Of a stretch of 64,000 nt of DNA, positions 9,275 through 16,763 are shown piece after piece. Numbering within the stretch: position 1 is the stretch's first letter; each line of letters begins with the position of its first letter. Under the pieces are notes generated by a model that was not told where the DNA came from, made no database searches, and saw only the letters and a list, made by a program, of their open reading frames with translations. A program made the position numbers and the translations under genes. Source of the stretch: Planktomarina sp. (GTDB taxonomy: Bacteria > Pseudomonadota > Alphaproteobacteria > Rhodobacterales > Rhodobacteraceae); assembly GCA_020630595.1 (NCBI GenBank), contig JAHDBC010000005.1:38752-102751 (forward strand), read 5' to 3'.

Positions 9275-9430
9275 ATGGGCACTTATTTCGCACGCAACAA
9301 AGGCAAAATCGCAGGGCTTGCGGTTGGCATTTTCGGCTCGATCGTCCTTATGGCGTTTGTTGGCGTTGCCTATTCCGGCGACCCGCTGGGCGGCGCATCC
9401 GAACCACCAGAACAAATCTATTTCTTCTAA
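9275..9430 (+). CDS. Small single-span membrane protein inside the sox operon
   Basis: A 51-residue ORF (MGTYFARNKGKIAGLAVGIF at the start) between soxB and soxD. A basic N-terminus precedes one hydrophobic segment at about residues 12-31; a short tail, YSGDPLGGASEPPEQIYFF, follows. A purine-rich stretch (acagaaagg) lies about 10 bases upstream of ATG 9275. The protein would be an inner-membrane peptide made with the oxidase subunits. I do not recognise a family. Its place in the operon and the well-formed membrane segment are the reasons to call it a gene. Confidence 0.6.
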   Translation: MGTYFARNKGKIAGLAVGIFGSIVLMAFVGVAYSGDPLGGASEPPEQIYFF

Positions 9431-9469
9431 TCCTGCGGGTCTGACGCCCGCTTTGTCGGGGGTCTGCCC

Positions 9470-9799
9470 ATGTTGACACTTGATTGTCCGTATTGCGGTC
9501 TTGCGAAAGACGAGACCGAATTGTCCTATGGTGGCGAAGCCCATCTGAAACGGCACGGGCCGGGGTCCAGCGCCGCGGAAATGGAAGAATATCTGTTTAC
9601 GCGCGAAAACCCCAAGGGGCTTCATTTTGAACGCTGGCGCTGTTCTGCAGGCTGTGGGAAATGGTTTCACGCGGCCCGCTGCACCGTGACGATGGAAGTC
9701 TTTGGCACTTACGCTGCACAGACATTCGAACCCCCGGCAGAGATCAAAAAAGCCATCACAGCCAAACGACCCGGCTGGACGTGGAGGAATTTCCAATGA
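9470..9799 (+). CDS. soxD: Sarcosine oxidase delta subunit
   Basis: Small zinc-binding subunit, 109 residues. The N-terminal LDCPYCG motif supplies two cysteines (Cys6 and Cys9), and RWRCSAGCGKWFHAARCTVTMEV supplies the remaining Cys/His ligands. GGEAHLKRHGP is also typical of the family. Its stop overlaps the soxA start as ATGA, so alpha and delta are translationally coupled. Confidence 0.95.
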   Translation: MLTLDCPYCGLAKDETELSYGGEAHLKRHGPGSSAAEMEEYLFTRENPKGLHFERWRCSAGCGKWFHAARCTVTMEVFGTYAAQTFEPPAEIKKAITAKRPGWTWRNFQ

Positions 9800-12700
9800 G
9801 CACACGTTTGCAAACGGGCGGCCGCCTGATCGACCGCACAACAGCACAGGAATTCACCTTTAACGGCAAACGGTTCAAGGGGTTTGCTGGCGACACGCTG
9901 GCCTCTGGGCTGTTGGCGAACGACCAGATGCTGATGGGCCGGTCGTTCAAATACCACCGTCCCCGCGGGGTTGTGGCATCGGGTGCAGAAGAACCCAATG
10001 CCCTGTTCAACATGGGCGAAGACGGTCGTTTTGAACCCAACGCCCGTGCCACGACGACGGAATTGTTCGATGGGCTGACTGCGGGATCGCAGAACCATTT
10101 TCCGTCGCTGGAATTCGATATCGGGGCGATCAACGCGAAACTGTCGCGGTTCCTGCCTGCCGGGTTCTATTACAAGATGTTCATTCACCCGCGTCCGTTC
10201 TGGAAATACGTGTACGAACCCTTCATCCGGCAATCAGCGGGTCTGGGCAAAGCGCCAAAGGCACGCGATGACGATCATTACGAACACTTTTATCACCACT
10301 GCGATGTGGCCATCGTGGGCGGCGGAATCGCCGGTCTGCGGGCGGCGCTGATTGCAGGGCAGGCGGGTTTGCGTGTTCTGGTGTTGGAACAAACTGCCCA
10401 TTGGGGCGGGCGTGGCCCCGTGGATGGTGCGACGGTCGGGGGGCAACCTGCGGCAGACTGGGTTGATGCAACGGTTGCGGACCTGTCTGCGATGGAAAAT
10501 GTGGTCATGCGCACCCGCACGATGGGGGCTGGTGTTTACGATCACGGCTACCTGTTGGGGTATGAACGTGTGGCCGATCACACGCCGGGCGATGGCCGTC
10601 CGCGCCATCGGTTGTGGCGCGTGCGCACCAAGCAGATCGTGACCGCGACCGGCGCGATTGAACGTCCGCTGGCCTTTGCGGGCAACGACATTCCGGGGGT
10701 CATGCTGGCCTCTGCCGTGCGCGATTATGTTGTGAACTATGCGGTATCCCCGGGGGACCGCACCGTTGTTGTGACCAACAACGATGATGCTTACCGCACA
10801 GCCCTTGCAATCAAGGACGCAGGGTTGGACGTGCCCGCGATCATCGACGCGCGGCCCGAAGGCGGCGGTGCGCTGATGGCGCAGGCGATCGAAGCTGGCA
10901 TCCGCGTGGAAACTGGCAAGGGCATTGCCAAGGTCAAGGGTGGCAAGCGCGTGACCGGTGTTGGCATCTGTGCGCAGGCGGGCGAAGGGGCGGTTTTGGA
11001 AACCATCCCTTGCGATGTGGTTGCCATGTCAGGCGGCTGGTCCCCCGTTGTGCACCTGTGGTCCCATTGCGGCGGCAAACTTTTTTGGGATGATGCGGCT
11101 GCAATGTTCCGGCCCGATGCATCAAAACCGCCACTGGGATCTGACGGTGCGGGGTTCGTGACGGTCGTTGGATCCGCTGATGGGCATCTGCACACCACTG
11201 ATATTCTGGCCAATACCGCCGACGCGATGGGCGCACTGGTCAAGACGCTGGGCGCAAAACCCGGCAAATTGCCCGCGTTGTCAGGGGAAGACATGCCCGA
11301 AGCGCCGTTGGCCCCCGTCTGGATGATGCCGCAGGGTGCGTCCTATGCGCTGCGGTCAAAAGCATGGCTGGATTACCAGAACGACGTGAAAGTGTCGGAT
11401 GTGCAATTGGCCGCGCAAGAAGGGTTCGAAAGCGTCGAACATGCGAAACGCTACACCACGCTGGGCATGGCCACGGATCAGGGCAAACTGTCCAACATCA
11501 ATGGCCTTGCGATCCTGTCGCAATCATTAAACAGCGACATTCCCTCTGTCGGAACGACGACGTTCCGTCCGCCGTATCATCCGATTTCCATGTCTTCGCT
11601 GGCAGGCGAGGCAACGCGCGACTTGTTCCAACCGATCCGCAAAACGCCAATGCACGACTGGCACGATGCCAACGGCGCAGATTGGGAACCGGTGGGCGCG
11701 TGGCGCCGACCCTATGCGTTCCCCCGTGGCCACGAAACCGTGGAAGACGCCGTTCACCGCGAAGTTTTGAACACCCGCGAACGGTTGGGGCTTTTGGATG
11801 CATCCACGCTGGGCAAGCTGATCGTCAAAGGGCCGGATGCGGGCAAGTTTCTGGACATGCTGTACACCAACATGATGTCCACGCTGAAACCGGGACGGTG
11901 CCGTTACGGTTTGATGTGCAACGAAAACGGCTTTCTGGTCGATGACGGTGTTGTCGCACGTTTGGACGATGATACGTTCCTGTGTCACACCACATCCGGC
12001 GGTGCAGACAGCATCCATGCCCATATGGAAGAATGGCTGCAAACCGAATGGTGGGACTGGAAAGTCTGGGTGGTCAACGCGACCGAACAATACGCACAGG
12101 TTGCCGTTGTTGGGCCGAACGCCCGCAAAGTTCTGGAAAAGATCGGTGGCATGAACGTGTCAAAAGAGGCGCTGCCGTTCATGGGCTGGGCCGATGGCGA
12201 ACTGGGTGGGATTGCATGCCGTGCGTATCGGATCAGTTTTTCTGGCGAATTGTCCTATGAAATTGCCGTGCCTGCCAACCGCGGCCTTGAATTTTGGGAA
12301 ATGCTGGTGGACGCGGGCCAGGAATTCGGCGTCATGCCATACGGCACCGAAGCGCTGCACATCATGCGGGCTGAAAAAGGGTTCATCATGATCGGTGATG
12401 AAACCGATGGCACCGTGATCCCGCAGGATTTGGGGCTGCACTGGGCGATTTCGAAAAAGAAAGAAGATTTTCTGGGCAAGCGCGCACAACAGCGGTCGTT
12501 CATGGACAATCCTGATCGGTGGCAGTTGGTGGGGTTGGAAACCGTCGATGGATCCGTTTTGGGTGATGGCATGTTGGCCGTGGCCGACGGCAGCAACGAA
12601 AACGGCCAGCGCAACACCCAGGGCCGCGTTACATCGACCTATCATTCCCCAACGCTGGGGCGGGGCATCGCCATGGGGCTGGTCAAAGATGGGCCGGACC

Positions 12701-12807
12701 GCATGGGCGAAATGCTGGACTTTATGAAACTGGACGGGCTGACCGTGAAAGCGAAAATCGTGGATCCCGTGTTCTTTGACCCAGAAGGGGAGAAGCAGAA
12801 TGTCTGA
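9796..12807 (+). CDS. soxA: Sarcosine oxidase alpha subunit
   Basis: Large subunit of 1003 residues. The N-terminal ubiquitin-like/ferredoxin-like domain (FTFNGKRFKGFAGDTLASGLLAND, FKYHRPRGVVA) is followed by an NAD-binding dinucleotide fold (VAIVGGGIAGLRAALIAGQAG, about residues 170-190). The C-terminal 400 residues form a GcvT-like aminomethyltransferase domain that binds tetrahydrofolate (for example LLDASTLGKLIVKGPDAGKFLD and YGTEALHIMRAEKGFIMIGDETDGTV). ATG 9796 overlaps the soxD stop; it is preferred to an in-frame start 135 bases earlier that would lie inside soxD. Confidence 0.96.
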   Translation: MSTRLQTGGRLIDRTTAQEFTFNGKRFKGFAGDTLASGLLANDQMLMGRSFKYHRPRGVVASGAEEPNALFNMGEDGRFEPNARATTTELFDGLTAGSQNHFPSLEFDIGAINAKLSRFLPAGFYYKMFIHPRPFWKYVYEPFIRQSAGLGKAPKARDDDHYEHFYHHCDVAIVGGGIAGLRAALIAGQAGLRVLVLEQTAHWGGRGPVDGATVGGQPAADWVDATVADLSAMENVVMRTRTMGAGVYDHGYLLGYERVADHTPGDGRPRHRLWRVRTKQIVTATGAIERPLAFAGNDIPGVMLASAVRDYVVNYAVSPGDRTVVVTNNDDAYRTALAIKDAGLDVPAIIDARPEGGGALMAQAIEAGIRVETGKGIAKVKGGKRVTGVGICAQAGEGAVLETIPCDVVAMSGGWSPVVHLWSHCGGKLFWDDAAAMFRPDASKPPLGSDGAGFVTVVGSADGHLHTTDILANTADAMGALVKTLGAKPGKLPALSGEDMPEAPLAPVWMMPQGASYALRSKAWLDYQNDVKVSDVQLAAQEGFESVEHAKRYTTLGMATDQGKLSNINGLAILSQSLNSDIPSVGTTTFRPPYHPISMSSLAGEATRDLFQPIRKTPMHDWHDANGADWEPVGAWRRPYAFPRGHETVEDAVHREVLNTRERLGLLDASTLGKLIVKGPDAGKFLDMLYTNMMSTLKPGRCRYGLMCNENGFLVDDGVVARLDDDTFLCHTTSGGADSIHAHMEEWLQTEWWDWKVWVVNATEQYAQVAVVGPNARKVLEKIGGMNVSKEALPFMGWADGELGGIACRAYRISFSGELSYEIAVPANRGLEFWEMLVDAGQEFGVMPYGTEALHIMRAEKGFIMIGDETDGTVIPQDLGLHWAISKKKEDFLGKRAQQRSFMDNPDRWQLVGLETVDGSVLGDGMLAVADGSNENGQRNTQGRVTSTYHSPTLGRGIAMGLVKDGPDRMGEMLDFMKLDGLTVKAKIVDPVFFDPEGEKQNV

Positions 12808-13333
12808 ACCATACGTTTCAGTCGCCCGTCTGGACGGGATTGCGATGATCACAGTTCGTGCTGATTTGGCAGATAAGGCGGTGGTCAAGGCTGTGAAGAC
12901 ATCCACAGGGATGACCGTTCCCGCCACAGCCAGCGCCTTGATGGATGGCGACAGCGGTTTGGGCTGGATGTCACCGGATGAATTGCTTGTGGTGTGTCCG
13001 GAAACCGAACGCGCAGCGACGGTTGATGGGTTGACGGCGAACCTTTCCAAATCCCATGCGCTGGTCGTTGACGTCAGTGATGCACGGGCGGTGTTTGAAT
13101 TGAAAGGGGCGGCGGTGCGCGACGTTTTGGCAAAATTGGTGCCAACGGATACCCATACCGATGCCCTGCCGCAAAACGCGCTGCGCCGCACGCGGTTCGG
13201 GCAGGTTGCCGGCGCATTCTGGTTTCAGGATGCCACAACTGTTCGCATTGTCTGTTTCCGGTCTGTTGCGGATTACATGCACCGGATGCTGGACCAATCG
13301 ACCGCAGCAGGTTCCGAAGTGTTTGCGACTTAA
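12800..13333 (+). CDS. soxG: Sarcosine oxidase gamma subunit
   Basis: Gamma subunit of 177 residues with a GcvT-like fold, which packs against the alpha subunit. Recognisable stretches are GLGWMSPDELLVVCP, ALVVDVSDARAVFELKGAAVRDVLAKL and the C-terminal DATTVRIVCFRSVADYMHRML. ATG 12800 overlaps the end of soxA by 8 bases, with a purine-rich gaaggggagaagcag just upstream as ribosome-binding site. Last sox gene; only a weak 5-bp hairpin follows, so transcription may run on into the next two genes. Confidence 0.94.
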   Translation: MSEPYVSVARLDGIAMITVRADLADKAVVKAVKTSTGMTVPATASALMDGDSGLGWMSPDELLVVCPETERAATVDGLTANLSKSHALVVDVSDARAVFELKGAAVRDVLAKLVPTDTHTDALPQNALRRTRFGQVAGAFWFQDATTVRIVCFRSVADYMHRMLDQSTAAGSEVFAT

Positions 13334-13390
13334 CGGAACCTGAACGCCGCATTTTGCGTTTCATTCCCAGACAAAAAGGAGTGAACGCAC

Positions 13391-13594
13391 ATGGCAGATC
13401 GTTATCGCAGCCAAGACGGCCACCGCGAAACCGAAGACTTCATTTCGAAAGAAGAAACGCCGGATCAGCAGGGCCGATTTGGCGGCAATCTTCAACGAAA
13501 AGTGGGCACCCGCGATGCGCTGAAGCGTGTCGAACAGGGGGATGATGCCACCACCCGCGTCCGCAAATCCGACGAAGCGGAAGGGGACGCATGA
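13391..13594 (+). CDS. Small hydrophilic protein of unknown function
   Basis: A 67-residue, strongly charged protein without a membrane segment or a family I recognise. A central basic/polar stretch reads GGNLQRKVGTRDALKRVEQG. An AAAAAGGAG Shine-Dalgarno sequence lies 9 bases before ATG 13391, a strong sign of translation. Its stop overlaps the start of the host-attachment family gene by ATGA, so the two are coupled and may act together. Confidence 0.65.
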   Translation: MADRYRSQDGHRETEDFISKEETPDQQGRFGGNLQRKVGTRDALKRVEQGDDATTRVRKSDEAEGDA

Positions 13595-14049
13595 TGACAA
13601 AGCTGGAAAATGGTGCGTGGGTCGTTGTGGCCGACGGGGAAAAGGCGCTGTTCTTGCACAATGAAACCGATGGGGACGATCCGCATCTGACCGTGTTTCG
13701 CGAAGAAGAACAGGACAATCCCCCCAACCGTGAACAAAAAACCCACAAAGCCGGGCGGATGCCAGATACGGGTCAAGGCCAGCGCAGCGCGCTTGACGAC
13801 ACGGATTGGCACGAATTGGAAAAGGAACGCTTTGCCGAAGATCTGGCCGATATTCTGTACAAACAGGCCCACAAGGGCAAAATCAAATCGCTTGTGATTG
13901 TTGCCAGCCCCAACGTTCTGGGCGTTCTGCGGGACGCTTATCACAAGACAGTGGCTGATAAGGTTGTTCACGAAATCCCGAAAACCCTGACCAATCATCC
14001 GATTGAAGACATTGAAGACATCGTAATGTCGGATCTTGCAGCGGCCTGA
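13591..14049 (+). CDS. Host attachment family protein
   Basis: A cytoplasmic protein of 152 residues in the family called host-attachment protein, after a plant-bacterium attachment phenotype. Typical features are the N-terminal TWVVVADGEKA-like strand (here GAWVVVADGEKALFLHN), a loop rich in charged residues, and the C-terminal KSLVIVASPNVLGVLRDAYHKTVADKVVHEIPKTLTNHPIEDIEDIV. The C-terminal half resembles eRF1-domain-3-like folds. The biochemical function is unknown. Coupled to the small upstream gene; a hairpin follows at 14079. Confidence 0.8.
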   Translation: MMTKLENGAWVVVADGEKALFLHNETDGDDPHLTVFREEEQDNPPNREQKTHKAGRMPDTGQGQRSALDDTDWHELEKERFAEDLADILYKQAHKGKIKSLVIVASPNVLGVLRDAYHKTVADKVVHEIPKTLTNHPIEDIEDIVMSDLAAA

Positions 14050-14078
14050 TCTTTGCAGGTGCTATGTCAAAAACTAAG

Positions 14079-14105
14079 CGGCCAAACCTTGACCTTTGGC
14101 CGTTT
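14079..14105 (+). terminator. Probable terminator after the host-attachment family gene
   Basis: Stem CGGCCAAA / TTTGGCCG (14079-14086 and 14095-14102) with loop CCTTGACC. The stem can be extended by A-T pairs, and the T-run is only three bases. It sits 30 bases after the stop and 45 bases before sodB. Confidence 0.6.
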
Positions 14106-14149
14106 CACTATTCATTACACCCCAGACACGAACCAAAAGGTGACCCCAA

Positions 14150-14749
14150 ATGGCATTTGAACTTCCTGATCTTCCCTACGCCCACGACGCATTGGCAGAC
14201 AAAGGCATGAGCGCTGAAACGCTGGAATACCACCACGACCTGCACCACAACGCCTATGTGACCAACGGCAACAAGGCGATTGAAGGCACCGAATGGGCTG
14301 ACAAATCCATGGAAGACATCATTCGCGGCACCTATGACGCGGGTGCCGTTGCGCAAAATGGTATCTTCAACAACATTTCCCAATTGTGGAACCACAACCA
14401 GTTCTGGGAAATGATGGGTCCGGGCGAAAGCAAGATGCCGGGCGAGTTGGAATCTGCGTTGGTCGAAAACTTCGGTTCCGTCGATGATTTCAAATCCGCG
14501 TTTTCCGCTGCGGGTGCCGGCCAGTTCGGGTCCGGTTGGGCGTGGCTGGTGAAAAATGCTGACGGGTCTTTGGCTGTAACCAAAACCGAAAATGGCGTGA
14601 ACCCATTGTGCTTTAACCAGACCGCACTGTTGGGCTGTGATGTGTGGGAACATTCCTATTACATCGATTTCCGCAACAAACGGCCGGCGTATCTGGACAA
14701 TTTCCTGAACAACCTTGTGAACTGGGAAAACGTCGCATCGCGGATGTAA
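14150..14749 (+). CDS. sodB: Superoxide dismutase, Fe type
   Basis: Cytoplasmic enzyme that converts superoxide to oxygen and H2O2. 199 residues. The four metal ligands are visible: His28 (LEYHHDLHH), His82 (QLWNHNQFW), Asp164 and His168 (DVWEHSYYIDFRN). The FGSGWAWLV motif is intact. The sequence is closer to Fe or cambialistic enzymes (IFNNISQLWNH, AGQFGSGW) than to strict Mn enzymes, but metal choice cannot be settled by reading. Monocistronic: hairpins lie on both sides (14079 and 14775). Confidence 0.95.
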   Translation: MAFELPDLPYAHDALADKGMSAETLEYHHDLHHNAYVTNGNKAIEGTEWADKSMEDIIRGTYDAGAVAQNGIFNNISQLWNHNQFWEMMGPGESKMPGELESALVENFGSVDDFKSAFSAAGAGQFGSGWAWLVKNADGSLAVTKTENGVNPLCFNQTALLGCDVWEHSYYIDFRNKRPAYLDNFLNNLVNWENVASRM

Positions 14750-14774
14750 TCCGATTTGCATTTGTCATGACATC

Positions 14775-14802
14775 GGGCGCCCGCAACGGGGCGCCCTTTT
14801 TT
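14775..14802 (+). terminator. Rho-independent terminator of sodB
   Basis: Perfect 8-bp stem GGGCGCCC / GGGCGCCC (14775-14782 and 14789-14796), loop GCAACG, followed by six T residues. It lies 26 bases after the sodB stop. The opposite strand lacks a T-run, so it serves sodB only. Confidence 0.9.
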
Positions 14803-14804
14803 GT

Positions 14805-15350
14805 TCAAGGGGCCAGATGATCCAAGGTTTGTGCGACGTCATCAGCGACTGTGAAAAACGACTTCAGACTGGGATCAGCAAACCCCTGTGCGATCACGTG
14901 ATCGACCAGCGCAATCAGCGGGTCCCAATATCCGTTGATATTTGCCAGCACGATGGGCCGTTTGTGCAGACCCAGCTGCGCCCATGTCAGCACCTCGAAA
15001 AATTCGTCAAGCGATCCTGCGCCGCCGGGCAGCACAACCACCGCGTCTGAATTCACAAACATCAGTTTTTTGCGGCTGTGCATATCATCTGTGACGATGG
15101 CCCCCCCCAGATCAACGTTTTTGGCTTCAAATCCCACCAGGTGTTCCGGGATGATGCCCATGCGTTTGCCGCCGCCCGTGGCCACGGCATCGGACACCGC
15201 ACCCATCATGCCCCGATCCCCTGCACCGAACACAAGCCGCCACCCCCGATCTGCCATGGCTGCGCCAAGGGCAGTGGCCGCTTCGATATAGGCGGGGTCA
15301 GTGCCGGTGCGTGAACCGCAAAAAACACAGATGGAATATTTGGATGTCAT
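14805..15350 (-). CDS. LOG-family nucleoside 5'-monophosphate phosphoribohydrolase (TIGR00730)
   Basis: A 181-residue Rossmann-fold enzyme of the LONELY GUY family. Members release a base, including cytokinin-type adenines, from nucleoside 5'-monophosphates. The diagnostic motifs are both present: SRKKLMFVNSDAVVVLPGG and PGGAGSLDEFFE, in which Ser replaces the usual Thr of PGGxGTxxE. The N-terminus ICVFCGSRTGTDPAY is typical. Older annotations call such proteins lysine decarboxylase, which is not correct for this family. It is transcribed divergently from the LysM gene. Confidence 0.88.
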   Translation of the reverse strand: MTSKYSICVFCGSRTGTDPAYIEAATALGAAMADRGWRLVFGAGDRGMMGAVSDAVATGGGKRMGIIPEHLVGFEAKNVDLGGAIVTDDMHSRKKLMFVNSDAVVVLPGGAGSLDEFFEVLTWAQLGLHKRPIVLANINGYWDPLIALVDHVIAQGFADPSLKSFFTVADDVAQTLDHLAP

Positions 15351-15432
15351 TGCGCCTCACTTGATGCTTTGTGATCGTCAGTTTCACCGTTAGCATGGCG
15401 CAAAGCATTGGGGATTGCACGGGCCAAAAGAC

Positions 15433-16713
15433 ATGGAAAACGGACAAACGGGGAAACGAAAGCCGATCGTTGTGGTACTTGTTCTGCTGGGGTTGGGGTG
15501 TGCCAGCTATGTGTGGTGGAACAGGGGGCCCTTGTTTGCCCCCCAGCCCGATGTCGGCGTGACAGCGGCCCCTGCGGCCCAAGCGCCAGAAACGGTTGCC
15601 AGTGCTGCGCCGGAGCTGACGATTTCGCAAACCGGCGTCACGCCAACGGCGGCCCCACAGGCCCCCGACATTTCGGTCCCCGAAGTAACCGTCGGCATTT
15701 CATCGGAACCCGCGCCGCAGCCCGCACCCGCCACGCCCACAGCGCCAGAGGTGGATGTGACTGGGGATCCGCAGGCCCCGGCAGCTCAAGAACCTGCCGG
15801 ACCGGTGGCTCCCAGATTTGATCTTGTGCGCGTGGAAGAAGACGGCACCGCCGTGATCGCGGGGCAGGCCGGGACAGGGGGCATGGTTTATCTGGTTGTC
15901 GATGGGCAACGTGTGGACGCGACCGAAACACCGACGCAAGACAACAGCGCCTTTGTGCTGTTTGCCGATCTGCCGCCCAAGGCACAGCCACAGGTGCTGC
16001 AGTTGGCATTGGTCACGCAAGACGGGCAGGATGTGATTTCCGAAGAAAAAGTGTTCTTGTCACCCCGGTTGGTTGCGGCGGTGGATGCGGATGCCGTCAC
16101 AATCGACACGGCACCCGCTGCGGCCCCGGCAGAGGATACGCCCGTTGAAACCGCCACCCCCGCCCCGGCAGACGATCAGACCGTGTCGGTCGATCCACAG
16201 GTCTTGATTGCAGACGCCGACGGGGACGTCCGCGTTCTGGCATCACCCGTGGCAACCGTCGCGCTGGACACGATCCAATATGATCTGGAAGGGGAAGTGG
16301 ATATCGGTGGCCGGGCAGTTGGGGATGGGTTCGTGCGCGTCTATCTGGACAACAAACCGATCACCACATCGCGCATCGAAAGCGATGGATTTTGGAATAT
16401 TTCCCTGCCGAATGTCGACACTGGGGTCTACACGCTGCGGGTGGATGAACTGGACGAAACCGGTACGGTCACATCGCGTGTTGAAACGCCGTTCCAGCGT
16501 GAATCACCAGAAGCGCTGACCGCGTTTTCCGAACCGGGTTCGGCGTTTGAAATGAAAGCCATGACCGTGCAACCGGGCACGACCCTTTGGGCGATGGCCG
16601 TTGCCAAATACGGTGACGGCACGCAATTCATGAAAGTGTTCGAAGCCAATCGTGACACGATCCGTGATCCGAACCTGATTTTCCCGGGGCAGATTTTCGA
16701 TTTGCCGGATTAG
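15433..16713 (+). CDS. LysM-domain envelope protein with a proline/alanine-rich stalk
   Basis: A 426-residue protein with one N-terminal membrane anchor (KPIVVVLVLLGLGCASYVWW, residues 11-30). A long Pro/Ala/Thr-rich periplasmic stalk spans about 35-140, then come beta-rich modules (FDLVRVEEDGTAVIAGQAGTGG; IGGRAVGDGFVRVYLDNKPI). A C-terminal LysM motif of about 50 residues (VQPGTTLWAMAVAKYGDGTQFMKVF...IFPGQIFDLP) would bind peptidoglycan. Such architecture suggests a role in envelope organisation. ATG 15433 is chosen over a TTG 18 bases upstream; the ribosome-binding site is weak in both cases. Confidence 0.8.
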   Translation: MENGQTGKRKPIVVVLVLLGLGCASYVWWNRGPLFAPQPDVGVTAAPAAQAPETVASAAPELTISQTGVTPTAAPQAPDISVPEVTVGISSEPAPQPAPATPTAPEVDVTGDPQAPAAQEPAGPVAPRFDLVRVEEDGTAVIAGQAGTGGMVYLVVDGQRVDATETPTQDNSAFVLFADLPPKAQPQVLQLALVTQDGQDVISEEKVFLSPRLVAAVDADAVTIDTAPAAAPAEDTPVETATPAPADDQTVSVDPQVLIADADGDVRVLASPVATVALDTIQYDLEGEVDIGGRAVGDGFVRVYLDNKPITTSRIESDGFWNISLPNVDTGVYTLRVDELDETGTVTSRVETPFQRESPEALTAFSEPGSAFEMKAMTVQPGTTLWAMAVAKYGDGTQFMKVFEANRDTIRDPNLIFPGQIFDLPD

Positions 16714-16763
16714 AACCTGCCGTTTTCGCTTGGCACCGCTGCCCATCGGCGTAGGGTGCCGAA

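Noticed and set aside
13341..13363. Possible terminator after soxG (AACGC/GCGTT)
   Set aside because: Only a 5-bp stem and no T-run; too weak to call.
14805..15350. Lysine decarboxylase for the LOG-family gene
   Set aside because: The PGGxG(T/S)xxE and SRKK motifs belong to phosphoribohydrolases; no pyridoxal-phosphate decarboxylase motif is present.
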